Source: Hirsutella rhossiliensis (Eukaryota; Ascomycota; Sordariomycetes; Hypocreales; Ophiocordycipitaceae). From it: DNA of 64,000 nucleotides. The stretch is from NCBI RefSeq assembly GCF_020360975.1, contig NW_025408669.1, positions 2,666,001-2,730,000 on the forward strand, read 5' to 3'. This document shows positions 12,201 to 24,834 of the stretch, in pieces. Each line of letters opens with the position of its first letter. Position 1 is the first letter of the stretch. The notes beneath the pieces were generated by a model that did no database searches, was not told where the DNA came from, and saw nothing but the letters and a program-made list of their open reading frames with translations. The translations under genes and the position numbers were made by a program.

Positions 12201-14130
12201 CTCTCGCGCTTTTAGTTCTATATTAAGTATAGACTAGGTAAGGAGGCTATAGTCTTAGACGCCCTCTTATAGAGAGAGTAGGACCGGCCTACCTCCGTAG
12301 ACCTTAATACGCGAGATATATAGATAATCCTAGATAAGGCGCTCTAGACTTACCTCGGCGCTACTCTATTAAGGGCGGAGGGTAACCCCTTAGGAGCGGC
12401 CGGGGTCCCGGCCCCCCTTAAGGGTGCGCCCGACGTCCCTTAGCGTATCTTCTAAGACGAGGAGCTCTAACGCTTATAGGACTAGCTAGCGGTATAAGAT
12501 AATACGTATATAAGCGTACGCTACGCTATAGAGGTAAGGGCGCGCTTACTTAACCGCGGCCTTAGTTTAAAAGTCTAAGTAGGCGACTACTATATTAACC
12601 CCCGCGGCTACCTTCGCTATAAAGGCAGGCTATAGGTCCTAGGCGCGCCGGCGATAATAGAGGCCGTAGCTAGGGCGGCCCCCTTAGAAGTTAAGGAGCG
12701 GGATAGGTTAAGAGGGCGGATCGTATAAATAATCTACGACTTAAGCGTAATCGGCTATCCCGGCCGCGAGGGCACGCTAGTAGCGATTAGCTAGGACTTT
12801 TACTAGCCGCTTATAGTACTATACGTCCGCCGTTTCCTCTATAACTATAATATCTACGGCCGCTTAAAGATCTAGCGAGCGCTTAAGAGGGGGCTATTAA
12901 AGTTACTACCGGTCCCTAACCGGTTCTATACGTATATATAGTTAGACTTTATTATAGACCTCCCTCTTATAGTAAGCGGCAACCGTAATCTCTAGGTAAT
13001 TAAGGACCGTCTAAGTAAGGAAGTAGTACTAAAGCCGATACCGTCTATAAAAGTAAAGGCCTACGCTAAGCGCTTCCTTTAGTACTATGCCCGCTTTTAC
13101 TAGTAGCTAGCCTTAATTATTAGTAATAAGGGCACTAATTAAACTAGCCGCTTTTAGTAGTACCTTTATAAGCTACTCTAAGTTACCTAGTTACTAAGTA
13201 CGGCCTACTACCTATAGACTAATAAAGGGCCTAAACGCTTTAACTAAGAAGTCTAAGCTTACCTTTAAAGGGTAATAGCCTATAATTAAGCGGACTAAGA
13301 TAAGTAGCTTCCTATAGCCTAGATAGCGCTTAACGGTAGGTCGAACTTATCTATTAGTATATCCCCCTTCCTTACGCTATATAGGTTCGAACCGCCGTTA
13401 GCGTAGCCTATTACTATAGATATAAGCGCGGAGCGCTACCTAGCTAGCTCCCTAAAAGGTAGGGCGTCCGCCTTTATATAAAAGCTATAATAAGTTTCGG
13501 AGTTTTACTAATCCTCGATAGCGTCTACCGCCTAAGACTAAGAGCGGTAGGCTAATAAGTCGCGGGATCCTATAAATAGGTTCGCGGTAAGGGATAAGGT
13601 CTAGCTAGACCTCTATAATTATAGGTTAACGAAGCTAAAAAAGAAGCTCGACTAGCTATATACTAAGTATATAGTAAAAAGGGTACTAAGTCTATAGACC
13701 GTAGAGCTAGAGGGGCTGCCCTCTAGTATCTATAGTATAATTAACGTTAACCTCCTTTATCGCGCCGTTATAGACCCCTTACTAAGCTAAGAGATAGCGG
13801 ATCCCTAACTAGCCGCTATCCTCGTTAAGGGGGAGGAGGAGTTCTTAATAGAGGAGTTATAGGTAGCCCGTTAAAAGAATATAGGCCGCGGTAAGAGGCG
13901 CGAAGTCCTCGTTAAGTAGCGCGGCTACTAGGACTTAACGTAGGAGCCGGCTTCTAAGTTCGAGGGCGCGGTAGCCCTAGATAGGTTCGAGGCCCTTTAT
14001 AGGCTAATAGAGGAAAACGACGGCCTAGTAAGAGAAGCTACCCCCTTAGCGGTAAAGTAGCTAGTACCCTAAGACGTAGGGGAGACTATGCCCCGCCCCT
14101 AAGGAAGCGGCGGGGCACTAGGCCCGCGGC
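9230..14130 (+). pseudogene. gag-pol of chromovirus 1 (RIP pseudogene)
   Basis: Landmarks on the plus strand, read through RIP stops, are as follows. Gag zinc knuckle is around 10080-10130 (YIYCGVS-YIVKSC, a damaged CCHC). Reverse transcriptase is about 11030-11660, with FGLVGAPATF- and IYIDNILIYL (normally YIDDILIYS) near 11470-11500. RNase H is about 11880-12170 (AVERNYLIYNKEIL). Integrase is about 12590-13480 (LDFIIDLPL ... LLSTAYYLQTNKGP, normally TAYHPQTDG). A chromodomain lies at about 13800-14020 (EVLVKW-GYWDLTWEPASKF). The chromodomain identifies the chromovirus lineage, whose integrases are directed to heterochromatin. Multiple TAG stops make it non-functional. Confidence 0.9.
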
Positions 14131-14239
14131 GGTCGCTACGCTAGCGTAAGCTATAGGCGCACGTTACGGATACCGCGACTATAGATAATAAGCGGGGCGC
14201 ACTTAGGTCGGCGGTAGTATAAATAAATTATATTAGCCC

Positions 14240-15235
14240 TTATAGGCGCGCTCGAGGGCGTATAGACTAGGCCCGGCGGGCCTTCTTCTTTAGCGGGGTC
14301 TCGACTACTAGACGGTTATCCTTATCCTCCTCCTCGTCCTCCTCCTCGTCCTCCTCCTTAATATAAGGCGCGGCCCCGGCCTTAAGGGCGCGGATCCGGC
14401 CCTCTAAGCTACCTAGCTAAGCGGCGACGGCGGCGGCGTTAGGGACGGCGGCGGCGGCGGCGGCGGTACCGGTAGTAGTAGAGGCGGCGGCGGCTAAGGT
14501 AGCGGGGGCGGCTAGGGCGGCGGCGACGGTGCCCCTAAGAGAGAGAGAGTTAGCGCCGTAAAGAGTACGGGAAAGGGAGCTTACGTACTTAGGCATAAGG
14601 GCGGCGCGCTCGAGGAACTATAAGTTATAGTAAGCGGCGGCGGCGGCGGTTAAGGCGCGCTTAGCCTTATTCTAGTCCTTACCTAGCTCTGCGGCGCTCT
14701 AAGCTACGGCAGTATAGGCAAAGACGGGCGGCGTAACCTTATATACGCGGTTAGCCTAGGCGTATAGGAAGTAGCTGCCTTAAGGGCGGCCGGCCTAGTT
14801 AGCGTAAGGGAGGGACTACGAGGTATACTATACGTAGGGGGAATCGCGGGTAGCGCCCTAGGCCACGGCGCGCTTATACTAGTACGGGGAGTTAGTAATA
14901 CTCGCGAAAATAAAGGCGGAGGGGCTTATAGAGGAGGGCGGCGAGGACCTACGCTTATTATTATCGTCGTTATTATTAGCGTTACCGCGGCGGCCGGTAG
15001 TAAAGAGTATAGCGGGGGCGGCGGCGGCGCGGGTAGTAAAGTTAACGGCCGAGAAGCTAGGTAGCGGGTAGCGCGGAGCGGCGGTAGGCGCGACTAGGGT
15101 AGCGGGGGTAGTAGGCGGGGTAGCGGGCGAGGCGAGGGCGTAATCGACGAAGTCGTCGATCTCGGTAAAGAAGTAAGATAAAGCGGGGGAGGATATATTA
15201 AATTATTTAAATAACTAGCGGAGGTATAGGTTAGC
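14240..15235 (-). pseudogene. Antisense accessory reading frame in chromovirus 1
   Basis: On the strand opposite gag-pol, about 15235 down to 14240 reads in a single frame for roughly 330 codons, with stops almost only TAG at places that could be Gln or Trp. The predicted product starts near SYFFTEIDDFVDYALA, is rich in Ala, Pro and Thr with an NNNDDNN patch and polyalanine runs, then has a Leu-rich segment (LGSLEGRIRALK), a long Glu/Asp tract (about 14310-14360) and a basic PLKKKARR motif that could be a nuclear-localisation signal. Some of the length comes from GCN microsatellite-like runs. I recognise no family. Its position fits an extra retroelement gene, known in some gypsy lineages. 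Confidence 0.5.
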
Positions 15236-15442
15236 TCGTATATAAGCGGTAGCGTATAGCTAGGCGCTAAGAGACTTATAGTTATAGTTATAGCTATTAC
15301 TACTAATAATAATAATAATAGTATAGTTAAGAGGAAAGAGCGATAAGAGCGCGCTAGTAGGTTATTTACCTCCTAGCTATATACCGAGGTATAGGATTAA
15401 CGTTATAAGGGACCGCCTATAAAAAGAGGGGCAGGGACCTTA

Positions 15443-15641
15443 TATAAGGGTATTTACCCTTAGTATAGGTCTAGGCATTAGCCTAGACCTTAGCTAATAA
15501 GCGTTATAAGGTAAGGTAAGTTATATATATAAACGTATATTTAATAGTAGTAAGCGCGGTATATAGTTAGATCCTATATAGCTTATTATTATAATATAAT
15601 AGAAGGCACCTATAGTATAACCCTTTACTTACCCCGTAATA
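15443..15641 (+). repeat. 3' LTR of chromovirus 1
   Basis: This 199-bp partner of 8766-8964 is followed directly by TSD ACTAA at 15642-15646. Confidence 0.92.
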
Positions 15642-15776
15642 ACTAAGATTTATAAACTCCTAATTAATATTAAATAAAGACTAATTTACCTTATTAAGAA
15701 CGCTTAATAATTATAAGTTATTTACTACTTAATACTTATATATATTAAGTATAAGTAAAACGCTATCCTTAGTATT
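15642..15776. other. Strip of host sequence between two chromoviruses
   Basis: This 135-bp remnant of the older element lies between the TSD of chromovirus 1 (ACTAA) and that of chromovirus 2 (GTATT). It is RIP-mutated and AT-rich. Its left end continues the reading of the gypsy chromodomain tail broken at 8765. Confidence 0.6.
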
Positions 15777-16033
15777 TATTAAGGGCTAGTATATACTTAA
15801 TATAGTAGTATAAGGCTAAATAATTATTTATTTAAAGCTAAAGAGAAAGGAGGAAAACTTTATTTTAGTTATAACGATTATCTATCTTCCTTAGTCCCTA
15901 GCTTAACTTATATTTAAGTACTATTTAGCTTAAGTTTAGGTTAAGCTCTACTTATATATAGGTTTACTTTAGCCTAACTTTAGTACGGTCGCTATAGTAT
16001 AGCCTTAGCCTTTTATAGGTATAGCCTATAATA
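15777..16033 (-). repeat. 3' LTR of chromovirus 2
   Basis: This 257-bp LTR pairs with 22763-23019. It is the more mutated of the two: the partner keeps CpG and some TpG where this copy has TpA. Confidence 0.92.
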
Positions 16034-16309
16034 CTACCCCCGCTCTCCCCCTCTTATTAGTAGCGCTCTTATTCCTCTCTTACTACCTTTCTATTATCGC
16101 TATCCCCTTTTTCTTAGCGCGCGCGGTCGCTTCCTTCCGCCTTACGCTTACCCTATCCCTTTATATACTGCCTTTTTATACGCTTATTCCGCCCTATCCT
16201 TCCCTCCTTTATATATATACCCCTATACCTTACTAACTATATATATACCCCGCTATATATAAATACCTCTTTTCTATCTCCTCCCTCTCTTTCTTTCTTT
16301 TTCCTCTTT

Positions 16310-16960
16310 TAAGCTTTACTCCCTCTATACGCGCGCCCTTACTCTACCTAACTTCTATCGCCGCGCTACGCTATATTATAATAACTATAGGCCCTTATAC
16401 GCCCGCTAGCTTCTCTACTCTACGTAGCGGTACCCCGCTTCCTAGCACGCTAAGCGACTATACTCTACCGCCCTTATACTAGTTAACGCGTCCGCTTACG
16501 TCTCTTAGTAAGCGTAGCGCGACCTATAGTACTACTATACGGCGGCTACCCTATCTCGCCTATATAGGCCGAGTAACGTCGCCGAGCGTCGAGATATAGT
16601 ATAGTGCTTACTAGAATTAAGCGTCGCCGCGTACTTATAATTACTTTACCTATACCTATACTAGATTACGCTACCTTTTTATTTATTACTTTCTCTTAAC
16701 TTTATTTAATAGGATACTAATATAATAGTAGTATACTAGGGATACGATCGCTACTACTAATGCCTTTTAAGACTATATATTTTAAAAGACGTTCGATAAC
16801 TATTAAAGCGACCCTTATATATATACTCTATTTCTCCTTTAACCTTATCCTACTATTTATCTCTAACTATCGCTTTAGTATACTAAGCTTACTTATACTA
16901 CTATATTTATATACTAGGCCTAGATATACCTTAATATCTTAGAGTAATTAAGCGGTAGTT
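16310..16960 (+). pseudogene. Antisense accessory reading frame in chromovirus 2
   Basis: The plus strand from about 16310 to 16960 stays in one frame for over 200 codons, interrupted only by TAG/TAA where Gln or Trp are plausible. Recognisable runs include YTPASFSTLRSGTPLP (near 16400) and a Ser/Thr/Tyr-rich stretch; beyond 16660 it becomes hydrophobic. Pol of this element is on the minus strand and has finished by about 17300, so this is not a shadow of pol. It does not obviously resemble the antisense frame of chromovirus 1. Function unknown. Confidence 0.4.
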
Positions 16961-17299
16961 AAAGGGCGTTTATAGTTAGTTAAAATTAAGTTAGTATCCT
17001 TAGTATATCCTACTATATCTATATCTTATCTTATTATATCTTACCCTTATCTTAGTCTTTATCTATCTTTTATCGCTATTTATTTTATATTTATCCCTTA
17101 TTTATCCTTTATTATTTCCCTTTAGTACTATAGTTCTTTTCTATCCTTTCTTTATTCTTTAATAAGCGTTCCTTATCTCTTACCTCCTTCTCTTTCTCCT
17201 TCTTTTATCCTTTATTTCCCCTTTCTTATCTTCCGCCCTCCTTTTTATCCTTTTCTCTTACCCCTCCTTAGTCGTTCTCTCTTATATTTCCCTACTATC

Positions 17300-20200
17300 T
17301 CTTAAATCCCTTTAAAGCTTCCGTTTCTTAGAAGTCGTTTAGTAAGTACTATAATAGGTTTATATACCCTTAGTATTTTACGAGCACCTATTACTATCTG
17401 CCCCTCCCCCTTTACTTTTACCGCGCTCGCTAAATCTCTTCGACGATATACTTAAGCTCGTTATTCTCCTTAATTACTAGTAGCGGTTAGTAGTTATCGA
17501 CTACCTATTTAAGTAGTAGGTTCTCTACTACCTAGCGGAGAAATTCTATATAAAGCTTCTTATATACCCTCCTTAGTATATCGAGCTCTACTATATATAG
17601 GCTTACTACCTTCGTTATAGTATACTTTTAATATAGCTAGTCGAGCTTCTTATATAGCCGGTTAGTTATATATTTAGCTATATTTACTTATACTTTATCG
17701 CTTACTTTAAACCTCTCCGCTAAAGCTCTCCTTTAGTTCGCTATCTCCTTTTATCTTACCTACGCCGCGATAATAGTAGTTTATAAGAAGTCGGTTACCT
17801 CTCTTATCTTTTAAGCGAGCTCCCTTACCCCCCTTACTTTTAGCGCTAGCGGCCCTTCCTCCCTCGCTATTTAAACCGGCTTAATATTATATCTATATAT
17901 CGCGAAGAATAAGCTTATACTTATTATCGACGCTACGCGGTTATTTAATATAGCTTATATATATAGTAGCTATACTCTTTAGTTATCCTAGCTATAGTAA
18001 ACGTACGCTTAAAGGTATACTTATACTTCTTAGTTTACGCGCTTAGTTAACTTATTTATTTATAGGTAGTATATTAAACTTAACTTCCTTTATATATTTA
18101 TTTATCTATAGAATTCCCTTTAAAAGCTTCTTATTTAGTTCGTCCCTTTATTTAATACGATCGACCTTAGTATCTTATAAACGCGGAAGTAAGCTTAAAG
18201 GAACCTTATTATATATACTACTACCCTTATTATCGGTATCGCTTTAAGTATTACTACCTTTATTAGCTAGTCTATAATTACCTAAAGGTACTTTACGCCT
18301 TTTCTCTTAGTTAGCGGTAGTTTAACTATAAAGTTTATTAATAAGTATATAAATAGTTAGGATAGCGGTAGTAAGGGCTTTAAGAGTCCCTTTTAAAGTT
18401 ACCTTTATATATACCCCCTCTTATATAGTCTATAGTTCGCGATAAGCTGCCTTACTATCGCTAACTAGCTAGGCTAGAAGAATTCTTAGGCTAGTATTAC
18501 TAAGGTCCCTTCTCTCCCTAGGTATCCTACCGCCGTTAAGTTATATATCTATTAGGCTATCTATACCTAAAGTATATCTTATTCTTTAGCCCCTGCTCCT
18601 TTATTATACTTCGGTTTCCTTAGTACTTATAGCCTCTCTTAAAAGCGTAACTATTTCTTAATATCGATTATATATTCGCTTAGCTATACCTTTAGTTACT
18701 ATTTTAGTACTAGCGATCTCTCCCCTTTATATACTACTTAGAACACCGCTTAGTATTCCTTATCTTTCCTTAACGCCTTTATCTATTTCTTCTATAGCTC
18801 TTAGTCGTTAAATACTAGTATAAGGTTAGCCTATTCCTAGGGTATATTTTAGCCTAAGTTTAGGTCGAGTTCTAGTTAGTTATTGCCCTTATTCGCCTTC
18901 TTCTTAAGTTATCTTATAGGCCCCCCCGCTCCGCTAATATACGCTATCGCGCCTACCCCTCCTCTACCTACTTATAGCGCCGCTACTACCGCCCTATCTT
19001 AGGCTAAGCGTCTTAGTAAGTCGGCGTATCGGCCCTTAGCGGGAACTAGGCGGCCCCGCGGGTAATTTCGCCCGCCGGCCGATCTTACTCTTAGCGGGAT
19101 AGCGCGTCGGGCACCGCCGCTAGCCTCCCTAGCTAGAACTCTAGTATAAAGTTATAGGATATAAGCTCTATCGCTTATCAGCTTTATCTCTTATTTAACT
19201 TCTTCTTTATTATAAAGTACCTTAGGTTATTATAGTTAGTTAGTACTATAAAAGTAAGTATATTTTAGAGTTCTACTCCTTAAAAGTCTAAGTACTATAT
19301 AATTATAAGTATCTCCTTATTATAGATTAAGTAGTTATACTCTACTAGGTTTAGTCTCTTTAAGAAGAATCCTACTAAGTATCGTATACCGTCTAGCCCT
19401 ACTTATATTAGCGCCCCCCTTATTATATATCTAGAATAGTCCGCTTTTAGGTATATTTCTCTCTCTAAGTTATAGAGTTATAGTACTAGGGCGTTATAAA
19501 AGGCGTTTTAAATAAACTTAAATACTACTTAGTACTTATCTATTTACTTAAAGATCGCGCCCTTCTTATAAAGGCCGTCTAAGTATACTAATACCTTTAT
19601 ATAAAGTAGTATAAAGGCCTAGTAGTAGTTCGCGAAGCTAAGGAAGCTTTAGACTCCTCTTATATTCTAGGGTGCCCGCTATATCTATATTACCTAGATC
19701 TTCTTTAAGTTATATTAAACCTTACCCCCTACCTATATAATAAAGCTTAGGTACTTAACCTCCTTTATTATAAAGTCGTACTTCCTTAGGTTTAATATTA
19801 AGCTTACCTTTTATAGCTTTTAGAGTACTTTTACTACTTTCTCTTAATAGTCTTAAAGAGACCTTAATAAGTAAATTAAAATATCGTTTATATACGCTAT
19901 AATAAACTTATATAGGTATTCCCTTAGTACCTTATTAATATATCGTTAAAAGGTAGCCGGCGTCCCTATTAAGCTAAATAGGTATACTTACTACTTAAAT
20001 AATCTAAACTTTATTTAAAAGGCTATCTTAAACTTATAGCCCTTTACTATTTAGATCTTATAAAACGCCGCTATAACGTTAAGCTTTATAAACTACTTTA
20101 CCTTTATAAGTATCTATAGTATCTCTATAATTAAGGGTAGTATATACCTATCCTTTTTTATAATCGCGTTTAAGGCTTAGTAGTTATAGTAAAATCGTAA

Positions 20201-22700
20201 GTAACTATTTAACTTTTAAGTAAAGAGTACTAAGGCCGCGGCTAAGGAGCTACTTAAGTAGATTAGGTTTACCTTTATTAGCTCGCTTAGGGTCTTCCTT
20301 AGTACTAAGAGTTCCTCCCTTAATATATTATAAAGGGGTCCCTATAATAAGGGGGGCTCTACCTTATCTTTATCTAGTATTAGGTTAATCTTATAGTCTA
20401 CCCCTAGCCTATATAAGGGTATCTTTAAAGCCTTCTCTAGTATAAAGAGGTCTAGGTATATATCTAGCGCTTACTTTAGGACGTAGTCCGCTAGGTCTAC
20501 TACTATCTTTAGCTAGAGTGCTCTCTTTATATCCTTTATTATAATCGCCTAGATATTAACTATCCTCTACCTTCCCTTATTATCCCTTACCGCCCTCTCC
20601 CTTTAATATTCCGCTATAAATACTACCGCGCTAACGATCTTTACCCCTTAGATCTATTCTACCCTCCTTACTACTTCCGATCCTTATAAGCCTATTTAGA
20701 TCTTAGCCTTACTATACTAAATCCGATCCCTTACCTACGTTATATATTACTTAGTTCTTCTTTATCTATAGCTTTCTTAGGAATATATTATAGCTTAGCT
20801 TAAGGACTACGTATATAAAGGTCTACTTTATATAGCCGTTAATATCTATCTTAAATACTATAATTCCTTTTATTTATAAGGCTAGAGTATCTTTTAAGAA
20901 CGGCCTTAAAAGTTATCTTCTCCTCCTATTAGCGAGAGGCATCTATAGCTTCCTTACTACCCTCTTACTTACTATAGTATAGTAATTATAGCCGGTATCT
21001 ATAAGCGCGTTAAGTCCCTTCTTCTTATTAATACTTACCCTTAGCGTTACTAGGCCTAGCGTAAGATAGTCCCTCGTTAACTTCTAAGCTTTTTACTATT
21101 TCTCTTTTACCTTTAGCGCCTAACTTTACGCTAAGGTTCCCCTTTTTCTAAGTTATTATTATCCTTAGTATCTTTCTCTTCCTTTATTACGCCCGCCTTC
21201 TAGGGTTCCTATCTCCTCTTCTTATAATAGAGCGCGATATATCCTTTAACTCTATAGTTAAAGTACGTTTAGTTCTCTAGCTAGCTCTACCCCTCCCTTT
21301 ATCTATCTAAGGCGTTAATACTAGTTATTAAGGTATCCCTATCTTTATCCTTCCTTTTTTAAGGGTATATATCCGCTAGTCTTCTTTAGTTTAAGGGGGG
21401 TTATCTTATTTACTAGACCCTCTCTAGCTTAGCCGCTATTTATATTACCTAATTAGTATAGGTAGCGAAGCTTAATATAGGGAGGTCGACTATAGCTAAC
21501 GCCTCGCGGAGCTAGATTCCTAGGGCCCCTTCTAGGAAAACGATCTAAACGTTATATAGCTAGGACCTACCTCTAGCCTTAAAGAGTCTCTACTTAAACT
21601 TTAAGAGGAACGCTATAAACGTTTAACTTTCCCCTTATTTTATTATCTAGATCGCCGCCGCCGCGCGTAACTAGATATCTATATTAAGGTAGATTAAGTT
21701 AAGGTACTTTAACGGGGGCATCTATACCCTAAGGAATATATAGCCTACGTAGTAGAGTCTTTAGTAGGGTCCTTAGTAGGATCCTTAGTAGAGTCTCTAG
21801 CTAGCCCTCCTCTTAATTAGATAATCCCTTAGCCCCTATTCGACTAGAGAAGAAGGAGGGAAAATTTAGTCTATAAAAGAGGTCTCTTTTCCTCCTTAGC
21901 TAGCAGACAGCATTAGCATTATCTTCTTCTTTTAGTATTAGTATTATCTTCTTCTATATCCTCTTTTATTAATATACCTTTTTAGCCCTCTTTACTTTTA
22001 CCTTGCCTTGCTTAGTACTTTCTCGTTTCCTTTATCCCCCTTAGACCCCCTCGTCCTTCGGTATCTAGCTACTACTATTGCCGTTAGCGTAGGTATATCT
22101 TTAGGTATATACCGTAGCTACCGTTAAAGTACTTTAGGAATTCCTTTTAATTATAGCCCCTCTCTACCCTTATTTTATAGTATATAGCGACTATTTATTA
22201 TAGCCTAGCGTCTAGGTAGTTATAGATAAGGTAGAAGATTTCCCTTAAGCTTAAGAAGAATTCTTTATCGATCTTATACTTCTTTTATATATATCGTGCT
22301 TATAGGGTATAGTACTATTATTATCTATTAAATTTTCCTAGGCTTAAGAGAAGCTTCTTATAGCTATTCTTCCTTACTACCTCCCCCTCGGTTATAGGCG
22401 TTGCTGCCCCCCCTATTGCCCTTAAGGGTAGTATTAAACTACCTACTCCGCCCCTAGCCCCCTCCTATATACCTATCTATATCGGTTTATCTATCCTTTA
22501 GTATATCCTCTTAATCTAGCCGATTAGTTCCTATATCTATAGTTAGCTCTATATTACCTAATACCTTATCTCTACCTCTCTTACTTATAGCGAGAGTATC
22601 GCTTACTCTATCGTTAGCCGGGCGTCTAGCCCTCCCGTTACTACTCCCTTCCGTCCTTAGGCCTATTCTCCCTCCTTTAGGTCGTCGGGATATCTATATT
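17300..22700 (-). pseudogene. gag-pol of chromovirus 2 (RIP pseudogene)
   Basis: On the minus strand the gag CCHC knuckle is near 21220-21265 (YFNYRVKGYIALYYKK, the Cys and His codons mutated to Tyr). Protease should lie near 21000. Reverse transcriptase is about 20700-19640, with AYINDILIYL near 19880-19905 and EVKYL-FII after it. RNase H is near 19370-19270 (LVEYNYLIYNKEIL). Integrase is about 18900-17550, and a chromodomain at about 17330-17480 (VLVKYQGY ... LNDF-ETEAL, normally LVKWxGY...WEP). The Cys/His to Tyr and Trp to stop changes are the signature of RIP. Not functional. Confidence 0.88.
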
Positions 22701-22762
22701 ATATCCTTTTAGTCCGATCTCTCTCTAGGCTTTATAGCCTTATCTAAAAGGAGCTTTAGATA

Positions 22763-23019
22763 TATTAAGGGCTAGTATATACTTAGTATAGTAGTATAGG
22801 GCTAAATAATTATTTATCTAAAGCTAAGGAGAAAGGAGGAAAACTCTATCTTAGTCGCGATAGTTATCTATCTTCCTTAGTCCCTAGCTCGACCTATATT
22901 TAGGTGCTATTTAGCCTAAGTTTAGGTTAAGCTCTGCCTATACATAGGTCTACTTTAGCCCGACTTTAGTACGGTCGCTATATTATAGCCTTAGCCTTCT
23001 ACGGGCATAGCCCGTAATA
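22763..23019 (-). repeat. 5' LTR of chromovirus 2
   Basis: This 257-bp partner of 15777-16033 ends in CCCGTAATA and is followed by the target duplication GTATC. Confidence 0.92.
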
Positions 23020-24355
23020 GTATCTACTTCTTAAATACTATAATAAAATAACTTAGAACTCTTTTCTTTTATATAATTCTAAATCTTTTAGATATAAGCT
23101 AAATAATTAATAGTAATAGATATATATAACTAAAGGTTTATAAGCTATACTTAAAGCTTTAATAAAGCTTCCTTAGCTTCCTCCCCTTTAAAATATAGCC
23201 TATACTACTCCGCTAATAATTTAGTTATTAAAAGAAATATATTAGCTACTATATATAAAAAGAATTAAAAGATACCTATAAAAAGAGGCTATTAAAATAC
23301 TATTATAATAGAGACGACTACTAGTAATATAATTATTATAGCGTAAAGAATTTTCGGCTATCTAATAATTTATCTTCTTTACCTTAAAGTATTAAGTATA
23401 TAGTATATTAGTAGGATCTCTACTTTAGTTAATATATTCGGTAAGAGTAGCGCGCTTAAAGGCTTTTTAAGAATAAATTTTTAGGATATAACTAAATATA
23501 CTATTAATAGTATATCTTAAAAGGATAAAGAAATAAAGAACGATATACTTATATATAATATAATAAAGGTATATTTATATATAGCGGCTAAAGTAGCTAT
23601 AGTAGGTCTTATAGATAAGACTAAAAGGAGGGGAGATATTATATTATAACTATAGCTACTAAGCTACTAATAGTCGACTATATTAAGTATATAATATAGT
23701 TTAATAGATAAATAGTTAGTATAACTATTTAATAGATATAGGATTAAAGGGATTATAAAGATTTAAGTAATCTAAGATTAATAAGATTACTATACTTTAT
23801 ACGATCTAATATTAGGGATTATAGCTAGGCCTATAATCTAAGGATAGTCTTTATAAGTATATATAGCTACTTACTTTTACTCTTTTAAATAGATAGCTTA
23901 ATAGCTTTTAATATAATTATTATAATCTTTATTATAATCTTATCTTTAATTTTAATTACTTAATTACTTAGTTATAGTCTATAGTCTATAACCTCTAACT
24001 TATTACTAACGTAATATACTTATTATTACTTAGACTACGCCCTATTATATCTATTAATATAAACCCCTTAATAGGTTTATCCCTTAGGAATAATACTAGT
24101 CGTTATACTTTAAAGGGCCCCTTATTTTAATTAGGGTTCTCCCTTCTAAGAAGGCCCTCTCTCTTATAGGACTTTCCCCTCTTTAGGCCCCTATTCCTTA
24201 GGTAGGTCTAAAAGAGCCTAGGGACCTAAAAGGGCTTATACTTTCCTTAAGTAAAGGGATAAGTATAAAGCTAAAAACATCCTCTATATACTTACTAGCC
24301 TAAAGCTATATTAGCTATACTCTTACTATAAGGGCAGGCTATAGCTAAGGGGTTA
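23020..24355. other. RIP-mutated repeat relic, no family assigned
   Basis: AT-rich and free of CpA/TpG. The first part should be the continuation of the old gypsy host element, but I could not read a domain. From about 24080 to 24355 the sequence is richer in G and C runs (GGGCCCC, AGGCCCC) and may be a different repeat. No gene is seen. Confidence 0.5.
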
Positions 24356-24834
24356 TATTGCGAAGTATAGCTTAATTTCGTAGTTCTTAAAGATATCTTT
24401 TAGTAAGAGGGACTAAGGAAGTTAAAAATTAGTTTTTAAGGAAGGAGCTAAAAGGAGGTATAGAGAGGAGGGTAAGGGTATAAGGGGAAGTAAAAGTAAT
24501 AATAGCTTCTTATAGAGGTAGCGAGAAATAAGACGGATATACTAGTAATAGCTAAAAAGGAAGGGAAAAACTAATAAAAAGCTTAGTAGTTATAAGGATA
24601 TTAATAGCTTCTTTAAGTAGGGTTTTCTATATAAATTAAGATATTAAAAGGGTATAAAAAAGGGCGTTAAATAAAGGAAAGAAGGATAATTAAAGTAATA
24701 TAATAATTACTCCCTTACTATAATTACTACCTTTATAAGAATTAAATATCTCTACCTTACTTATCTAACCCTTAACTTTTAATTTTACCTTTATATATTT
24801 TTATATACTACTTATATCTCTCTTTATAAGAATA
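24356..24834 (+). repeat. LTR of the left-edge copia family, inverted
   Basis: About 479 bp, matching 4761-5242 in reverse complement (it starts TATTGCGAAGTATAGC). It abuts a copia fragment of the opposite orientation at 24835, giving a head-to-head arrangement with 28172-28664. No matching target duplication is visible, so the junction is probably a rearrangement or truncation. Confidence 0.75.

Larger units (their letters stand above)
8766..15641 (+). mobile_element. Chromovirus 1: complete Ty3/gypsy element, RIP-inactivated
   Basis: The 6876-bp element has 199-bp direct LTRs (8766-8964 and 15443-15641) and an exact 5-bp target duplication ACTAA (8761-8765 and 15642-15646). Internal order on the plus strand is gag with zinc knuckle, protease, reverse transcriptase, RNase H, integrase, chromodomain, then a separate antisense reading frame and the 3' LTR. 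LTR ends read TATAA...TAATA where TG...CA is expected. CpG is retained strongly (many GCG runs) while CpA/TpG are gone, so RIP acted at CpA only. It is inserted in the older gypsy element. Confidence 0.93.
15777..23019 (-). mobile_element. Chromovirus 2: complete Ty3/gypsy element, RIP-inactivated
   Basis: The 7243-bp element has 257-bp direct LTRs (15777-16033, 22763-23019) and a near-perfect target duplication, GTATT at 15772-15776 against GTATC at 23020-23024 (a C-to-T difference, as RIP would cause). Gag-pol reads on the minus strand, opposite to chromovirus 1. LTR ends are TATTAAGG...TAATA, from TG...CA. Between the chromodomain end (about 17300) and the 3' LTR there is again a long reading frame on the other strand. 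Confidence 0.92.

Noticed and set aside
16760..16942. A 60-codon hydrophobic open stretch as a gene
   Set aside because: It is an out-of-frame piece overlapping the antisense frame of chromovirus 2; the hydrophobic look comes from RIP-generated Ile, Leu and Tyr codons.
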